The notes: generated by a model from the sequence alone, not told the origin. DNA of 64,000 nucleotides from Duganella rivi (GCF_009857435.1 NZ_WWCK01000005.1:372001-436000); one strand, 5' to 3'; shown: positions 7,966-19,155, counted from the first letter of the stretch. Numbers and translations: made by a program.

Positions 7966-10254
7966 ATGAAACTGCACACCCTCGCACTGCCTACCCTGTT
8001 GATAGCACTGACCGCCTCGGCGGCCCCGATCAAAGATCCGGTCGAATGGATCAATCCCTTAATGGGCACTGCGAGCAAGCCCGAACTCTCCAACGGGAAT
8101 ACCTACCCGACCATCGCACTGCCGTGGGGGATGAATTTCTGGACGCCGCAAACCGGCAAAATGGGTAATGGCTGGGCCTACACCTACGACGCCGACAAGA
8201 TCCGCGGCTTCAAGCAAACGCACCAGCCGTCGCCATGGATGAACGACTACGGCCAGTTCGCCATCATGCCGGTGACGGGAAAATTACGCTTCACGCAGGA
8301 CGACCGCGCCAGCTGGTTCTCGCACAAGGCGGAAACGGCCAAGCCTTATTACTACAGCGTGTACTTGGCAGATGCTGACGTCACCACCGAGATCACGCCG
8401 ACCGAGCGCGCCGCGCAGTTCCGCTTCACCTATCCAAAGACCGACGAAGCCTACGTAGTGGTGGACGCCTACGATAAAGGCTCTTACATCAAAGTGCTGC
8501 CGGAGCAGCGCAAGATCGTCGGCTATAGCACGCGCTATGCGCGCGGCCCACTGCCGAAAAATTTCAAGAACTACTTCGTTATCTACTTCGACAAACCGCT
8601 CACCTCCGCCCGCATCTGGAGCGGCGACAAGCTGGTGGAAGGCGTGACCGAATTAGCCAGTAACCACAGCGGCGCAGTAGTCGGCTTCAAAACCGAAAAA
8701 GGCGAGAAGGTCGGCATGCGCGTGGCCTCCTCCTTCATCAGCGAAGAACAAGCGGAGCTGAATCTTAAGCGCGAACTGGCCAACGACAGCTTCGACACCA
8801 CCGCGCAAAAAGGCAAGGACACATGGAATAAAACGCTAAGCCGCATCAGTGTGGAAGGCGGCAGCGACGAACAAACCCGCACCTTCTATTCCAGCTTGTA
8901 CCGCATGCTGTTCTTCCCGAATAAGCTGTACGAGATTGATGCGAACAACCAGATCGTTCACTGGAGTCCCTACAACGGCGAAATCCTGCCCGGCTATATG
9001 TTTGCCGGCACCGGCTTCTGGGACACCTTCCGCGCGCTGTATCCGTTCTTGAATCTGATGTACCCATCGATCAATCGCGAGATGCAGGCTGGCTTGGTCA
9101 ACGATTACAAGGAAGGCGGATGGCTGCCAGAATGGTCCAGCCCCGGTCTCGCCAACGTCATGATCGGGAATAACTCGGCTTCGGTGGTGGCGGAGGCTTA
9201 CATCAAGGGCTTGCGTGGCTATGACATCGAAACGCTATGGCAAGCGCTCAAGCATGGCGCCGATAACGAGGGGCCGATGCAGGCAGTGGGCCGTGCTGGC
9301 GTGAAGTACTACAACGAGCTGGGTTACGTGCCGTACGACGTGAAGATCAACGAGAACGCCGCGCGCACGCTGGAATATGCTTACGACGATTTCGCTATCT
9401 ACCAATTGGGTAAGGCGCTGGGCAAGCCGGAGTCGGAAATCGGCATCTACAAGCAGCGTGCCATGAATTACAAGAAGCTATTCGATCCTGAGTCTGGGCT
9501 TATGCGCGGCAAGAACAAGGATGGCAGTTTCCAGTCGCCGTTCAATCCTTTCAAGTGGGGCGATGCTTTCACTGAGGGGAATAGCTGGCATTACACGTGG
9601 TCCGTGTTCCAGGACGTGCATGGTTTGATGGATTTGATGGGCGGCCGCGAAAAGTTCGTCGCCAAGCTTGACCAGGTGTTCACGCTGCCGCCGACGTTTG
9701 ATGAGAGCTATTACGGAGAGGTCATTCACGAGATCCGCGAGATGCAGATTGCGAACATGGGCCAGTATGCGCATGGCAATCAGCCGATCCAGCACATGAT
9801 TTACTTGTATGGCTATGCAGGTGCACCGTGGAAGACGCAGTACTGGGTGCGCGAGACCATGAATCGCTTGTATAAGCCGACGCCGGATGGTTATTGCGGG
9901 GATGAGGATAATGGGCAGACTTCGGCGTGGTATGTGTTTTCTGCGCTGGGCTTTTATCCTGTGACGCCGGCGGTGCCGCAGTATGTCGTCGGTGCGCCGC
10001 TGTTCAAGAAGGCGACGCTGACGCTGGAGAATGGGAAGCAGATCGTTATCAATGCGCCGGCCAATGGCGATAAGCAGCGTTATGTTGGCGCGCTGAAGGT
10101 GAATGGCAAGCCGTATACGCGTAACTGGCTCGATCACAAGGCGCTGATGCAGGGTGCGGTGTTGGACTTTGATATGCGTGCTACCCCAAACACGGGGCGC
10201 GGGGTGGGTGGGGCTGACGCTCCGTACTCGCTGTCGACGGATCGTGCCCCGTAA
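7966..10254 (+). CDS. GH92 family glycosidase with Gln at the presumed catalytic-acid position
   Basis: A 762-residue exported protein (signal peptide ending ASA-A). The GH92 fold is recognised by NGNTYPTIALPWGMNFWTPQ near the N-terminus, GTGFWDTFRALYPFL, and the C-terminal YCGDEDNGQTSAWY, which holds the calcium-dependent base pair Asp646/Asp648. GH92 enzymes are usually alpha-mannosidases that use an inverting mechanism. The normal acid motif HGNEP reads HGNQP here, with Gln606. In the mannose-1-phospho-6-mannose-cleaving GH92 member the acid Glu is also Gln, as I recall, since a phosphate leaving group needs no proton. The specificity of this protein is therefore uncertain. It is the third gene of the pullulanase operon. 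Confidence 0.9.
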   Translation: MKLHTLALPTLLIALTASAAPIKDPVEWINPLMGTASKPELSNGNTYPTIALPWGMNFWTPQTGKMGNGWAYTYDADKIRGFKQTHQPSPWMNDYGQFAIMPVTGKLRFTQDDRASWFSHKAETAKPYYYSVYLADADVTTEITPTERAAQFRFTYPKTDEAYVVVDAYDKGSYIKVLPEQRKIVGYSTRYARGPLPKNFKNYFVIYFDKPLTSARIWSGDKLVEGVTELASNHSGAVVGFKTEKGEKVGMRVASSFISEEQAELNLKRELANDSFDTTAQKGKDTWNKTLSRISVEGGSDEQTRTFYSSLYRMLFFPNKLYEIDANNQIVHWSPYNGEILPGYMFAGTGFWDTFRALYPFLNLMYPSINREMQAGLVNDYKEGGWLPEWSSPGLANVMIGNNSASVVAEAYIKGLRGYDIETLWQALKHGADNEGPMQAVGRAGVKYYNELGYVPYDVKINENAARTLEYAYDDFAIYQLGKALGKPESEIGIYKQRAMNYKKLFDPESGLMRGKNKDGSFQSPFNPFKWGDAFTEGNSWHYTWSVFQDVHGLMDLMGGREKFVAKLDQVFTLPPTFDESYYGEVIHEIREMQIANMGQYAHGNQPIQHMIYLYGYAGAPWKTQYWVRETMNRLYKPTPDGYCGDEDNGQTSAWYVFSALGFYPVTPAVPQYVVGAPLFKKATLTLENGKQIVINAPANGDKQRYVGALKVNGKPYTRNWLDHKALMQGAVLDFDMRATPNTGRGVGGADAPYSLSTDRAP

Positions 10255-10310
10255 CCCCGATCCGTCAACAGCTACACTTCGATTGAGCCACCGCCGTAAC
10301 CCGGTGAGGC

Positions 10311-10340
10311 GGGGTCTGACCCCGTACGGGGTCAGACCCC
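10311..10340. repeat. GGGTCTGACCCC palindromic repeat, copy 2
   Basis: A perfect 30-bp palindrome with arms GGGGTCTGACCCC and GTAC centre. It is flanked upstream by a CGATTGAG..CCGCC..AACCC segment shared with copy 1 and downstream by the GCCGCAGTGCGGGT tail. It sits between the convergent GH92 and amylase genes, where its hairpin could end transcription from both sides. Confidence 0.8.
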
Positions 10341-10362
10341 TGGTGGCCGCAGTGCGGGTCGG

Positions 10363-12021
10363 TTATTCCTGACCGATCAGCACTATCGCGTTCTTGGTGC
10401 CGAAGTTGACGCTGTCTCCGCGCACCACAGCGGTCTTGCCGCTGTAGTAGTCCTTCACCTTCTGGCCATTGGCAAACACGCCGTGCACTTTGATCGTGCT
10501 TGGTTTGTTGGTCGGCAGATCGAGCGCCACCACTACTTTGTCGCGCAGGCCATCCTTCTCATACGTGCGCTTGAATACGTACGGCTTGGCCGACAACTGC
10601 TGGTGCACTCCAGCCCCCACCGCCACGTGCGCCTTGCGGAATAAGCCCAGCTTCGCCCAGTGCGCGCGCACGTCGGCGATTTTGTAGCCGTCGCGCTCCA
10701 CGTTCTGCTCCAGTTCATTCCAGTTCATGAAGGAGCGCAGCTTGGCATCACCCTCCGCTTCCGCGATATCAAGCTTGCGCGCCGTTTCGTCGCCGTAGTA
10801 AATCTGCGCCGCACCGGGAGCCAGTAGCAGCTTGGTTGCGCTTTCAAACGGCTTCTTGCGCGCAGCATCGAACGGCGCGCCATCATCGTGCGAATCCAGA
10901 TAATTCAGCACCGAGTAGCCGGTCAGCGGGCCGCCGTGCAGCGCGTTGGAATAGCTGCTGAAGATAGCCTCGTAATCCTTCTTCGCATCCTGCACCAGCC
11001 CGAAGTTAATCATGCTGTTGAAGTTGGCCTGGTAGTAGTTGGCGTAGGAACCGCCGCCCAAGTGGTGCGACTGCCCTTCTGCGATGTTGTAGTTATAAAC
11101 CTCCGCCGTGGCGTAGAACTTATCGTCGCTCAGCTTCTTATCTGGATTGGCCTTCTTCCAATCCTCAAAGGCGATGGCGGATTCTTTCAGCAGCTCTTTC
11201 CACACCTTGGCTTCCACGTGCTTGACGGTGTCGGCACGGAAGCCGTCCACGCCGTACTTGCGGATCCAGTCGGTGTGCCACTTGATCAGGTAGTAGCGCG
11301 GCGCGCGCGGATAGCCGGTGCGGGCGAAGAATTCATTCAGTTCCTTCACCTCCTGCTCGAAGCGGCCTTCGCGCTGCCATTTCGCCGCCAGGCGCTCCGG
11401 CAGTTGTACCGGCACATCACTCTCGGTCAGGAAGTCCGGCAGGTTTTTCACCAGCGTGCATTCGACGGTAGTCTTGGCATCCTTGTAGGTGCACTGCGGT
11501 GCGGTGCGTACCCAATCCTTGGGCCACACTGGATCGGCGTCGGTCACTGGGCCTGTATGGTTCATCACCACGTCCAGCAGCACGCGGATGCCGTGCGCGT
11601 GCGCCGCTTCCACCAGGTTGCGGAAGTCGTTCTCGGTGCCGAGATTGGCGTCCACCGAAGTAAAGTCGGAAGCCCAGTAGCCATGGAAGCCGTAGGACTT
11701 GCCCGTGCCTTCATCCGTGCCTTCGTGGATTTGCTCCACCGGTGGCGTGATCCAGATCGCGTTCACGCCCAGGCTATCGAAATAGCCTTCGTTGATTTTG
11801 TTGATGATGCCAGCCAGATCACCGCCCATGTAGCCGCGCAGCGGTGCTGCATCTGCGCGGCGGTCGTAGGCCAGGTCGTTGCCGTTGAAGGCATTACTAA
11901 AACGATCCGTCAGCAGGAAATAGACTGTCGCGTTCTCCCATAAAAATGGCTTGGGTTTTTCGGCGGCGATGGCCGCCGTGCTGCTCAATGCCATGGCTAA
12001 TGCGAGTGTCGTCAATTTCAT
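10363..12021 (-). CDS. Periplasmic alpha-amylase, GH13
   Basis: A 552-residue exported alpha-amylase that cuts internal alpha-1,4 bonds of maltodextrins. The signal peptide ends AIAA-E at about residue 20. The barrel begins TVYFLLTDRFSN; conserved parts are LDVVMNHTG, the nucleophile Asp264 in GFRADTVKH, Glu307 in ATAEVYN and Asp379 in LDSHDDG. Two Cys in APQC...VEC about 12 residues apart could form a disulfide, in line with periplasmic location. It is the last gene of a three-gene minus-strand unit (MFS transporter, phosphoglucomutase, amylase), 20 bp after phosphoglucomutase, and ends next to repeat copy 2. Confidence 0.92.
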   Translation of the reverse strand: MKLTTLALAMALSSTAAIAAEKPKPFLWENATVYFLLTDRFSNAFNGNDLAYDRRADAAPLRGYMGGDLAGIINKINEGYFDSLGVNAIWITPPVEQIHEGTDEGTGKSYGFHGYWASDFTSVDANLGTENDFRNLVEAAHAHGIRVLLDVVMNHTGPVTDADPVWPKDWVRTAPQCTYKDAKTTVECTLVKNLPDFLTESDVPVQLPERLAAKWQREGRFEQEVKELNEFFARTGYPRAPRYYLIKWHTDWIRKYGVDGFRADTVKHVEAKVWKELLKESAIAFEDWKKANPDKKLSDDKFYATAEVYNYNIAEGQSHHLGGGSYANYYQANFNSMINFGLVQDAKKDYEAIFSSYSNALHGGPLTGYSVLNYLDSHDDGAPFDAARKKPFESATKLLLAPGAAQIYYGDETARKLDIAEAEGDAKLRSFMNWNELEQNVERDGYKIADVRAHWAKLGLFRKAHVAVGAGVHQQLSAKPYVFKRTYEKDGLRDKVVVALDLPTNKPSTIKVHGVFANGQKVKDYYSGKTAVVRGDSVNFGTKNAIVLIGQE

Positions 12022-12041
12022 GCTGTCGTCCTTATCGTTAG

Positions 12042-13733
<1,692 letters not shown>

Positions 13734-13742
13734 TCATGTAGC

Positions 13743-15053
13743 TTATGCCTCGTCGCGCACAATGAGGGTCAGCACACCGGCCACCACCATGCACACGCCG
13801 CCCAGCATCAGGGTCTTGACCGAGTGACCGGCGAACCAGTGCTTAGTCACGAAGCCCAGCACCAAACCGCTGACGATCTGCGGGATGACGATGAAGAAGT
13901 TGAACAGGCCCATAAAGTAGCCCATGCGCTTGGCCGGCAGCGAACCGGCCAGGATCGCGTACGGCATGGTCAGGATGCTGGCCCACGCAATACCGACGCC
14001 GATCATGGGGATGAACAGGGTATCCAGATCACGGATCGCATAGATGCTGAACAGGCTCACGCCGCCGATGACCAGGCAAGTCATGTGCACGATCTTACGG
14101 CTGGTGCGGCGTGCAAAAATCGGCAGGATGAACGAGGCCAGTGCCGACACGCCGCCATACACGGCGAACATCACGCCCGCATGGTTACCGGCTTGCTGGA
14201 AGGCGGCCGATTGCGCATCGGTGGTGCCAAACACATTTTCGGCGACGGCGTTGGTGGTGTAGATCCACATCGCGAACAGCGCAATCCAGGTGAAGAACTG
14301 CACCACGGCCAGTTGCACCATGGTCTTCGGCATCTTGCTAAAGCCGCTGAAGATTTGCACCAGCGCGTGGCCCAGGCCCTTGCTGCGCTGCTGCTCGGCG
14401 CGGAACGCGGCCAGATCGTCCGGCGGCAGTTCTTTCGCCGTCAGCACGGTCCACAGCACGGCGAAGAAGTACACGGCGCCGCCGGCATAGAACGAGTAGC
14501 GCACGGTGTCAGGAATGCCGCCATCGACCGGCACATTGCTCACGCCGAAGTGCGTGAAGATAGTCGGCAGCAGCGATGCGATCACGCCGCCCCAGCCGAT
14601 GAAGAAGGTTTGCATCGCAAAGCCGGCGGTCTGCTGCGAAGGCCCGAGCTTGTCGCCGACGAAGGCGCGGAACGGCTCCATCGACACGTTGATCGCGCCA
14701 TCCAGCAGCCACAGGACGACTACCGCCATCCACAGCGAAGTGGAATTCGGCATCGCAAACAAGGCGATCGACGCCAGCAACGCGCCGATGAAGAAGAACG
14801 GACGGCGGCGGCCCCAGGTCGCGTGCCAGGTGTTGTCGCTCAAGTAGCCGATAATCGGCTGTACCAGCAAACCGGTGACCGGCGCGGCCAGCCAGAATAA
14901 GGAGAGATCGTCGGGATTGGCGCCCAGCGTGGAGAAAATCCGGCTGACGTTGGCGTTTTGCAGAGCGAAACCGAATTGGATGCCGAAGAAGCCGAGGCTC
15001 ATATTCCACAACTGCCAGAACGACAGTATGGGCTTATTGCTGGAAGAGTGCAT
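13743..15053 (-). CDS. MFS sugar transporter, SLC45/GPH-like (maltose importer candidate)
   Basis: A 436-residue, 12-helix inner-membrane symporter. The start ATG 15051-15053 gives MHSSSNKPILSFWQLWNMS. The SLC45/GPH features are FGIQFGFALQNANVSRIF in helix 1 and the loop motif WGRRRPFFFIGA after helix 2. Close relatives in Xanthomonas and Alteromonas-type bacteria are called maltose transporters (MalT or SucX-like). It would take periplasmic maltose or short dextrins into the cytoplasm. A longer frame to 15095 is possible but would run through the operator-like site at 15081-15093, so I reject it. It is the first gene of the transporter-pgm-amylase unit and divergent from the GH31 gene. Confidence 0.9.
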   Translation of the reverse strand: MHSSSNKPILSFWQLWNMSLGFFGIQFGFALQNANVSRIFSTLGANPDDLSLFWLAAPVTGLLVQPIIGYLSDNTWHATWGRRRPFFFIGALLASIALFAMPNSTSLWMAVVVLWLLDGAINVSMEPFRAFVGDKLGPSQQTAGFAMQTFFIGWGGVIASLLPTIFTHFGVSNVPVDGGIPDTVRYSFYAGGAVYFFAVLWTVLTAKELPPDDLAAFRAEQQRSKGLGHALVQIFSGFSKMPKTMVQLAVVQFFTWIALFAMWIYTTNAVAENVFGTTDAQSAAFQQAGNHAGVMFAVYGGVSALASFILPIFARRTSRKIVHMTCLVIGGVSLFSIYAIRDLDTLFIPMIGVGIAWASILTMPYAILAGSLPAKRMGYFMGLFNFFIVIPQIVSGLVLGFVTKHWFAGHSVKTLMLGGVCMVVAGVLTLIVRDEA

Positions 15054-15080
15054 GCTGCGCGTCCCGAGTTTTAAAAATTT

Positions 15081-15093
15081 GTAGCAAAATAAC
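15081..15093. promoter_or_regulatory. Operator variant GTAGC-AAA-ATAAC before the MFS transporter
   Basis: A degenerate copy of the shared 13-bp site, flanked by TT and AC as in TTGTAGCAAAATAACAC. It ends 28 bp before the transporter start on the minus strand. Confidence 0.4.
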
Positions 15094-15180
15094 ACGCGAC
15101 CCCATGCATGTCAAATGAAAGAACTTCCTAGTAAAATAAAGGAAAGAAGCCCTCACAGGGGCTAAAAATTGGTGTCAAAT

Positions 15181-15193
15181 GTAGCCAAACAAC
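15181..15193. promoter_or_regulatory. Operator variant GTAGC-CAA-ACAAC before the GH31 gene
   Basis: In context TGTAGCCAAACAACA, which fits the 15-bp HexR-like form with changes at core position 5, the first centre base and position 11. It lies 34 bp before the ATG at 15228. Confidence 0.4.
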
Positions 15194-15227
15194 AAAATTC
15201 AAGACGATCAGAGAGACCCTTACCTAC

Positions 15228-17678
15228 ATGACCATGAATTCCTTTGCAAAATTGGCCGCCCTGCCGGTCGCGCTGCTGGCCAGCCACGCCGCCTTGGCGC
15301 AAAACGCCGACCGCAAGTTCGACGGCGTCACCCAGCGCGACGGCCATCTCGAAGTGCGCACCAGCGACGGCAACTACATCATCAAGCCCTACTCCACCGG
15401 CATCGTCGAAACCACCTTCGTGCCGAAGGGCGAAGCTGTGGATTCGTCGTCGCACGCCGTTGTGCTGGCGCCGACCGAAGTGAAAACCACCTTGAAGCAA
15501 AAAGGCGGCAGCTATGAATATGCCACATCCGGCATCGTCGTTACCATTACTAAAGCGCCGTTCAAAATCGCCTACGCCTACAAGGGCAAGCAATTGGTGG
15601 CGGAAAAGCGCGGCTACATCCACGTCAAGGATGATGTAGCCAACGGCAGCAAGGATATCAACAAGGGCGAAGCGCGCGAACTGGAAGCGATTGAATTCGC
15701 GCTCGATAAGAACGAAGCCTTGTACGGCGCGGGTTCGCGCGCGGTGGGCTCGATGGATCGCCGCGGCCATCGCTACACCTTGTACAACAAGGCGAACTAC
15801 GGCTACGGCGACCGCTCGGCGCTGATGGGATACACCATGCCGATCGCGCTGTCGTCCAAGATGTACGCCATCCACTTCGACAATCCACAAACCGGCTATC
15901 TCGATTTCGACAGCAAGAAGAACAACAGCCTGACCTACGAGGCAATCGGCGGCCGCAAGACCTACCAAGTGATCGCGGGCGATACATGGGAAGATGTCGT
16001 CGGCAACTACACCAGCCTGACCGGCAAACAGCCGCTGCCTCCGCGCTGGGCCTTCGGTAACTTCGCCATGCGCTTCGGCTATCACAACGAGAAGGAAGCG
16101 CGCGACACCGTCAACAAATTCCTCGCTGAAGATATCCCGCTCGATGGCATCGTGTTTGACCTGTACTGGTTCGGCAAAGAAGTTAAAGGCACGATGGGCA
16201 ATCTGGCTTGGGACAAGGACAGCTTCCCTAACCCGGAAGGCATGATCGCCGACTTCAAGTCCAAGGGCGTGCAGACCGTGGTGATTACAGAGCCGTTTGT
16301 AGTCGACACCTCCAAGCGCTGGCAGGAAGCCGTCGACAAGAAAGTACTGGCCACCGGCCCTGATGGCAAACCGCTGGCGTATGACTTCTTCTTCGGTCAC
16401 ACCGGCTTGATCGACATCTTCAGCCCACAAGGCAAGAGCTGGTTCTGGGATATCTACAAAGGCCTGCATCAGCAAGGCGTGACCGGCGTGTGGGGCGATC
16501 TGGGCGAACCGGAAGTGCATCCGACCGAAGCGCGCCATGCGACCGGCACGGCGGATCAAGTGCACAACATCTACGGCCACCAGTGGGCGCGCCTGGTGGC
16601 CGAAGGCTATCAGCAGGACTTCCCTACCGAGCGTCCGTTTATCCTGATGCGCTCTGGTTATTCGGGTACGCAGCGTTACGGCATCATCCCGTGGTCGGGC
16701 GACGTGGATCGCGGCTGGGGCGGATTGCAATCGCAGCCGGAGATCTCGCTGCAAATGGGTATGCAGGGCGTGGGCTACATGCACTCGGATCTCGGCGGCT
16801 TCGCCAACCCGGTGCTGGATAATGAACTGTACACGCGCTGGTTGCAGTACGGCGTGTTCCAGCCGGTGTTCCGTCCGCACGCGCAGGAAGAAGTGCCGTC
16901 GGAGCCGGTCTACCGCGAGGACAAGACCAAGGCACTGGCGCGTGAAGCGATCCGCCTGCGCTATCGCATGCTGCCGTATAACTACACGCTGGGCTTCGAG
17001 AATAATCAGCAAGGCTTGCCGCTGATGCGTCCTATGATTTACGAAGAGCCAGGCAACGCCAAAGTGCGCGCGATGTCGTCCACCTACTTGTGGGGCAAGG
17101 ACTTCCTCGTCACGCCAGTGCTGAAACAAGGCGCGTCGAAAGTGGACGTGTACTTCCCTGCCCGTAGCGCGTGGTTTGATTTCCATACCGGTGAACGCCA
17201 GGCCGGTGGTGCAACTCGTTCGATTGAACTGGCTGCGGATCATGTACCAGTCTACGTGCGCGCCGGCGCCTTCATCCCGATGGTGAAAGTGGTGCAGACC
17301 ACGCGCGACTACAACACCAAGAACCTCGAACTGCACTACTGGCATGATGCATCGGTGCGTTCCGGCGCCGGCAAAATGTACGACGACGACGGCCTCACCG
17401 CGCAAGCCTACGAACAAGGCAAGTACGAACTGCTCAACTTCACCAGCAAACTGCAAGGCAAAGCCCTGTCGCTGCGCGTGGATTCGGAAGTCGGCAAACA
17501 GTACCAACGCCCGGAACGCAGCATCTCGCTGAAGGTGCACACCGTGACCGCACCGCCATCGTCGGTGCGAGTGGATGGCAAGGTAGCGGTATTCAGCTGG
17601 GATGAAAAAACCTTCCAGCTGACCGTTGAACTGCCAGCCAGCGAAGCCGCCTCGCGCAGCATCGACATCGCGCTGTAA
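15228..17678 (+). CDS. Exported GH31 alpha-glucosidase
   Basis: An 816-residue enzyme with a signal peptide ending ALA-Q at about residue 25, so periplasmic or outer-membrane facing. The N-terminal beta-sandwich is followed by the GH31 barrel. The nucleophile is Asp424 in WGDLGEPE and the acid/base is Asp492 in WSGDVDRGW. LPPRWAFGNFAMRFGY is the conserved barrel entry. The C-terminal beta domains include MYDDDGLTAQAYEQGKY. It removes terminal alpha-glucose units from maltodextrins. It is divergent from the MFS-pgm-amylase unit and carries its own operator variant. ATG 15228 and an in-frame ATG at 15234 are both possible starts. Its stop lies 18 bp from the convergent broken gene at 17697. Confidence 0.93.
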   Translation: MTMNSFAKLAALPVALLASHAALAQNADRKFDGVTQRDGHLEVRTSDGNYIIKPYSTGIVETTFVPKGEAVDSSSHAVVLAPTEVKTTLKQKGGSYEYATSGIVVTITKAPFKIAYAYKGKQLVAEKRGYIHVKDDVANGSKDINKGEARELEAIEFALDKNEALYGAGSRAVGSMDRRGHRYTLYNKANYGYGDRSALMGYTMPIALSSKMYAIHFDNPQTGYLDFDSKKNNSLTYEAIGGRKTYQVIAGDTWEDVVGNYTSLTGKQPLPPRWAFGNFAMRFGYHNEKEARDTVNKFLAEDIPLDGIVFDLYWFGKEVKGTMGNLAWDKDSFPNPEGMIADFKSKGVQTVVITEPFVVDTSKRWQEAVDKKVLATGPDGKPLAYDFFFGHTGLIDIFSPQGKSWFWDIYKGLHQQGVTGVWGDLGEPEVHPTEARHATGTADQVHNIYGHQWARLVAEGYQQDFPTERPFILMRSGYSGTQRYGIIPWSGDVDRGWGGLQSQPEISLQMGMQGVGYMHSDLGGFANPVLDNELYTRWLQYGVFQPVFRPHAQEEVPSEPVYREDKTKALAREAIRLRYRMLPYNYTLGFENNQQGLPLMRPMIYEEPGNAKVRAMSSTYLWGKDFLVTPVLKQGASKVDVYFPARSAWFDFHTGERQAGGATRSIELAADHVPVYVRAGAFIPMVKVVQTTRDYNTKNLELHYWHDASVRSGAGKMYDDDGLTAQAYEQGKYELLNFTSKLQGKALSLRVDSEVGKQYQRPERSISLKVHTVTAPPSSVRVDGKVAVFSWDEKTFQLTVELPASEAASRSIDIAL

Positions 17679-17696
17679 TCTACTCTGGCTCTCCGC

Positions 17697-18445
17697 TCAT
17701 TGCGGCTGAGAGCCAGTCGGCGCATACAGCGCGCTTTGGAACGACGGCACATATTCATACTTCATCATCTTGCCCAGCTTGAGCGACTTGATGTAATTGG
17801 AGAAGCTGCCATCGCCCAGTGTTAAACCGACGGCATCCGCGCTGGTGCTGTTTCGCTGTCCATCACCGTGATGGCAATCGATTTATCGGTTTCTTTGAAC
17901 TCGATCCCGGTCAACCACTTCGGCAGGTTGTAGCCAACCACGCCGCGCACGCGCGCCAGCTCCGTATTTACGGGAAGCTTGAGCACATATCCCCAGAAAT
18001 CTCCCGACGACGATTGCGGCAGCAGCGTGAACGGCCCAAAGCTGGACTTGCCCGGCTTGCTGGTGACGATGGAGAGCGAGATCTCGTTGTAGCTATCGTT
18101 GTCGCAGTACTCGTAAGTGTAAGCGGTGAGCGCGACCACGCCGCGTCCCGGCCACACCTAGAGCGGCTCCACTTCATTGCGCACCGCCTCCGGCATCAAC
18201 TGGCGTAGCCGGTTGATATCAGCCGTGAACACTGCTGTGATCTTGCGATTCTCGTAGTAGAAATTAGGCGAGTAGGATTAAAAGCCGATATCGACCTTCT
18301 CCTTCTTGATCCCCTTGAACCAGCTGAGATCCACCTCCGGCGCCTCCGCCGCAATCACCGAAAGCGGCGGATTGGAACGAAAGCGGTCATACAAACCGCC
18401 CTCCACTACCGCTACATCATAACCACCGAGATTAATCATATCCAT
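17697..18445 (-). pseudogene. Broken acetoacetate decarboxylase-family gene
   Basis: From ATG 18443-18445 (GGAGG site before it) the minus strand reads MDMINLGGYDVAVVEGGLYD and stops at TAA 18278-18280. The same frame continues SPNFYYENRKITAVFTADIN, hits TAG at 18158-18160, then runs through VVALTAYTYEYCDNDSYNE and YVLKLPVNTELARVRGVVGY, which are typical of acetoacetate decarboxylase (ADC) proteins, to 17822. The end (LTLGDGSFSNYIKSLKLGKM) is in another frame, so there is a frameshift near 17840. Part of the domain between ITVMDSE and this end may also be missing. Two stops plus a shift make it a pseudogene unless stop readthrough occurs. An intact protein would be about 250-290 aa. Confidence 0.85.
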
Positions 18446-18471
18446 ACGACCTCCAAAGTGAGAATGAGGCC

Positions 18472-18502
18472 ACGATAAGCTTGAAGCGCACTGCAAGGTC
18501 AA
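18472..18502 (-). promoter_or_regulatory. MerR-type promoter with 19-bp spacer for the broken ADC gene
   Basis: On the minus strand a -35 TTGACC (18497-18502) and a -10 TATCGT (18472-18477) are 19 bp apart. The spacer holds the dyad CTTG..CAAG (CTTGcagtgcgctTCAAG). A 19-20 bp spacer with a central dyad is the hallmark of promoters activated by MerR-family proteins. It lies 27 bp upstream of the broken gene, between it and the divergent merR gene. Confidence 0.6.
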
Positions 18503-18565
18503 GCCCTTACTCTCGCTTGACATTGAAGTTAGGTTTAGGCTTAGAGTTATGCATTGGAGGTACAC

Positions 18566-18979
18566 ATGAAAATCGGCGAATTAGCCAAGCGCAGCGGCAT
18601 TCCCGCATCGACCATACGGTTCTACGAAGCCAAGGGCTTGTTGAAAGTCGGCAGCCGCCAGTCCAGTGGCTACCGCGAGTATCGGCAGGATGCGCTGGCG
18701 GTACTGTCCATCATCAACGACGCCCAGCAGGCCGGCTTCTCGCTGGAAGAAATCAAGCAGCTGATGCCGGAAGACTTCTCGTCATGGCAGCACGACGAAC
18801 TGATCGGCGCGCTGAGAAAAAAAGTAGCGGACATCGAAGCGCTGGAGGCAAAGCTCGCCCAAATCAAAGCCCATTTGCAGTCGCTCATCCACCTCATCGA
18901 CTCCAAGCCCGACGACGTCAACTGCCAAGACAACGCCGCCCGCGTCATGGTCACCATGGGCCTCCCCACCCGCAAGTGA
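18566..18979 (+). CDS. MerR-family transcriptional regulator
   Basis: A 137-residue regulator. The winged-helix N-terminus MKIGELAKRSGIPASTIRFY is the family signature, followed by YEAKGLLKVGSRQSSGYREY. A long dimerisation helix (residues about 75-115, with KKVADIEALEAKLAQIKAHL) follows. The C-terminal part has one Cys (VNCQDN) and no clear metal-site pair, so a small-molecule ligand is more likely than a metal. The ATG at 18566 has GGAGG at 18556-18560, 5 bp away; an earlier GTG or TTG is less well placed. It is divergent from the ADC pseudogene and probably controlled it. Confidence 0.88.
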   Translation: MKIGELAKRSGIPASTIRFYEAKGLLKVGSRQSSGYREYRQDALAVLSIINDAQQAGFSLEEIKQLMPEDFSSWQHDELIGALRKKVADIEALEAKLAQIKAHLQSLIHLIDSKPDDVNCQDNAARVMVTMGLPTRK

Positions 18980-19155
18980 ATTTGCCGCGCCACATCAGGC
19001 TGTGCTAAATTCATATAACTTATTAACAACACGACCGCCCTATACCGTCCGCAAGATACTGCGTCGGAAAAAACTGCGACATTTAGGGCGTCAAATTCTT
19101 GTTATCCACAATTTGAAACTCTCTGAACAATTCGAAAAGGAACTGGAGATCGCCT

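Noticed and set aside
15162..17540. A 792-codon minus-strand frame opposite the GH31 gene
   Set aside because: It has no family motif and a composition typical of antisense frames in GC-rich genes; the plus strand carries a complete GH31 enzyme.
19102..19110. Perfect DnaA-box 9-mer TTATCCACA
   Set aside because: A single 9-mer is expected by chance about once per two windows of this size; no cluster or AT-rich unwinding element is present.
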